Source of the DNA: Halopelagius longus
GTDB taxonomy: Archaea > Halobacteriota > Halobacteria > Halobacteriales > Haloferacaceae
Length of the DNA stretch: 64,000 nt
Assembly: GCF_900100875.1 (NCBI RefSeq)
Contig: NZ_FNKQ01000004.1
Location: 186,001-250,000, forward strand
Direction: 5' to 3'
How positions within the stretch are numbered: position 1 is the stretch's first letter; each line of letters opens with the position of its first letter. Below the pieces are notes generated by a model. That model was not told the origin of the DNA. It worked only from the letters and a program-made list of their open reading frames with translations, and did no database searches. This document shows positions 63,169 through 64,000 of the stretch, one piece after another. The translations under genes were made by a program, and so were the position numbers.

Positions 63169-64000
63169 ATGCCCTCCTGTAGACGTCGATTTCTCCAATC
63201 TATCGGGCTCGCGATTGCGGGTCTGACCCACGGAGCACCCGTTGCGGACGCTGTCGAAGCGAGTCCCGACTCCGGCCTCGATTGGCCGATGGCGCGGTAC
63301 GACCCGGCCGGAACCGGTCATCACCCGACGGCGTCTGGCCCCACCGATACCGTCTCGATTCGGTGGACGCACGATGCACCCGAGTGGTTTCTCGGAACGA
63401 CGTCACTCGTTCGGCGCGGCGATACCCTCTACGCAGTCGGCAACGGACTGCTCGCACTCGACAGCGAGTCCGGAGACCGTCAGTTCGGACGTGCCGGCCC
63501 GTATCAATCGTCTCCGGCACTCGCTCCAGCGCCGGCCTACAACACCGACACGCTCGCGGTGACTGCCCCATCCGGGGTCTTCGGATTGAACGCCGGCGGC
63601 GGATTCACGATTCCCCTCTTGAACCGTCCCGTCGGGGTCGAACGGTGGGCCGGGCCGCAGTCGGCAGGTGGGGGGTTCTTCGGCCCGGCGGAAGCGGACA
63701 CTCCGGTCACCGCTGACGGGGTGATTTACGCGGCACTCCCCGGGACGAACTCCGTCGCCGCACTCGACCCGAACAACGGTCGGGTCCTGTGGCGGAGAAC
63801 CCACCACGAAGACGACCCAGTAAGCGCAGAGATCAATCGTCCCGCCGTGTCGGATGGACTCGTCTTCGTCACGAACTGGCCCAAGCAGGCGGCCGCGTAT
63901 CACGCCGAGACCGGCGCACGACAGTGGCTGGTCGAACTCGACGACCAGTTGCTCCTCCCGCCGGTCGCGACTGAACACGGAGTCGTTGTCCCGTCTCGGG
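63169..64000 (+). CDS. Tat-exported PQQ-type beta-propeller protein (3' end outside window)
   Basis: The frame starts ATG at 63169 and is open to the window edge (277 residues seen). The N-terminus SCRRRFLQSIGLAIAGLTHG is a Tat signal. Propeller blades repeat in the PQQ form: LYAVGNGLLALDSESGD, VIYAALPGTNSVAALDPNNGRVLWRR, LVFVTNWPKQAAAYHAETGARQW. It may be an outer-surface dehydrogenase-like or scaffold protein. No ligand residues can be judged from the part present. Confidence 0.8.
   Translation, partial: MPSCRRRFLQSIGLAIAGLTHGAPVADAVEASPDSGLDWPMARYDPAGTGHHPTASGPTDTVSIRWTHDAPEWFLGTTSLVRRGDTLYAVGNGLLALDSESGDRQFGRAGPYQSSPALAPAPAYNTDTLAVTAPSGVFGLNAGGGFTIPLLNRPVGVERWAGPQSAGGGFFGPAEADTPVTADGVIYAALPGTNSVAALDPNNGRVLWRRTHHEDDPVSAEINRPAVSDGLVFVTNWPKQAAAYHAETGARQWLVELDDQLLLPPVATEHGVVVPSR

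Overview
The window comes from a halophilic archaeon of the Haloferax/Halogeometricum type. The DNA is GC-rich with scattered AT-rich promoters. The proteins are acidic, many exported proteins carry a twin-arginine signal (several with a lipobox), and several genes look leaderless, with a TATA element 25-30 bases before the ATG. Group II chaperonin, an F420-dependent oxidoreductase, DUF211 and AbrB/PIN genes support this. No tRNA, rRNA, transposase or CRISPR array was recognised.

Layout. 1-8.95 kb: end of an unknown gene, a malic enzyme (maeB) and a first CUT1 sugar ABC operon. 9-11.4 kb: a divergent thermosome paralogue and two small genes. 12.3-42.5 kb: a large pentose and hemicellulose block. 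It holds a KDP dehydratase (xacE), a second CUT1 ABC operon with a YesL/DUF624-like membrane protein, an M24-like protein, a lactonase, a GH51 arabinofuranosidase, a Zn-alcohol dehydrogenase and an SDR. It continues with pentonate dehydratase (xacD), xylose dehydrogenase (xacA), ketoglutarate-semialdehyde dehydrogenase (xacF), the transporter xacGHIJK, an exported GH43 with a ricin-type lectin domain, a GH127 beta-L-arabinofuranosidase, an IclR regulator and a GH42 galactosidase. 42.7-51 kb: IMPase, a regulator, two tandem secreted repeat proteins, a glycosyltransferase, a glyoxalase-fold protein, a lone E1-alpha, an F420 oxidoreductase and a PadR regulator. 51.7-53.8 kb: GH3. 54-64 kb: SLC13 transporter, formyltransferase-like gene, AbrB-PIN pair, DUF211/VIT1 pair, a Ca/Na exchanger, and the start of an exported PQQ-type propeller protein.

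How it works together (inference from families). GH43, the only clearly exported glycosidase, would trim arabinan outside the cell. The ABC transporters import oligomers and pentoses. GH51, GH127, GH42 and GH3, which lack visible signal peptides, would finish hydrolysis inside. The pentoses are then oxidised (XacA, lactonase, XacD, XacE, XacF) to 2-oxoglutarate. No isomerase or kinase route was seen. Malic enzyme could pull the resulting C4 acids to pyruvate.

The block is scarred. Two truncated copies of the IclR gene, an orphan ABC-ATPase tail and a permease fragment lie around GH127 and next to xacK, and two genes (maeB, xacD) have short duplicates of their own 3' ends just downstream. It appears to have been assembled by repeated recombination between paralogous sugar operons.
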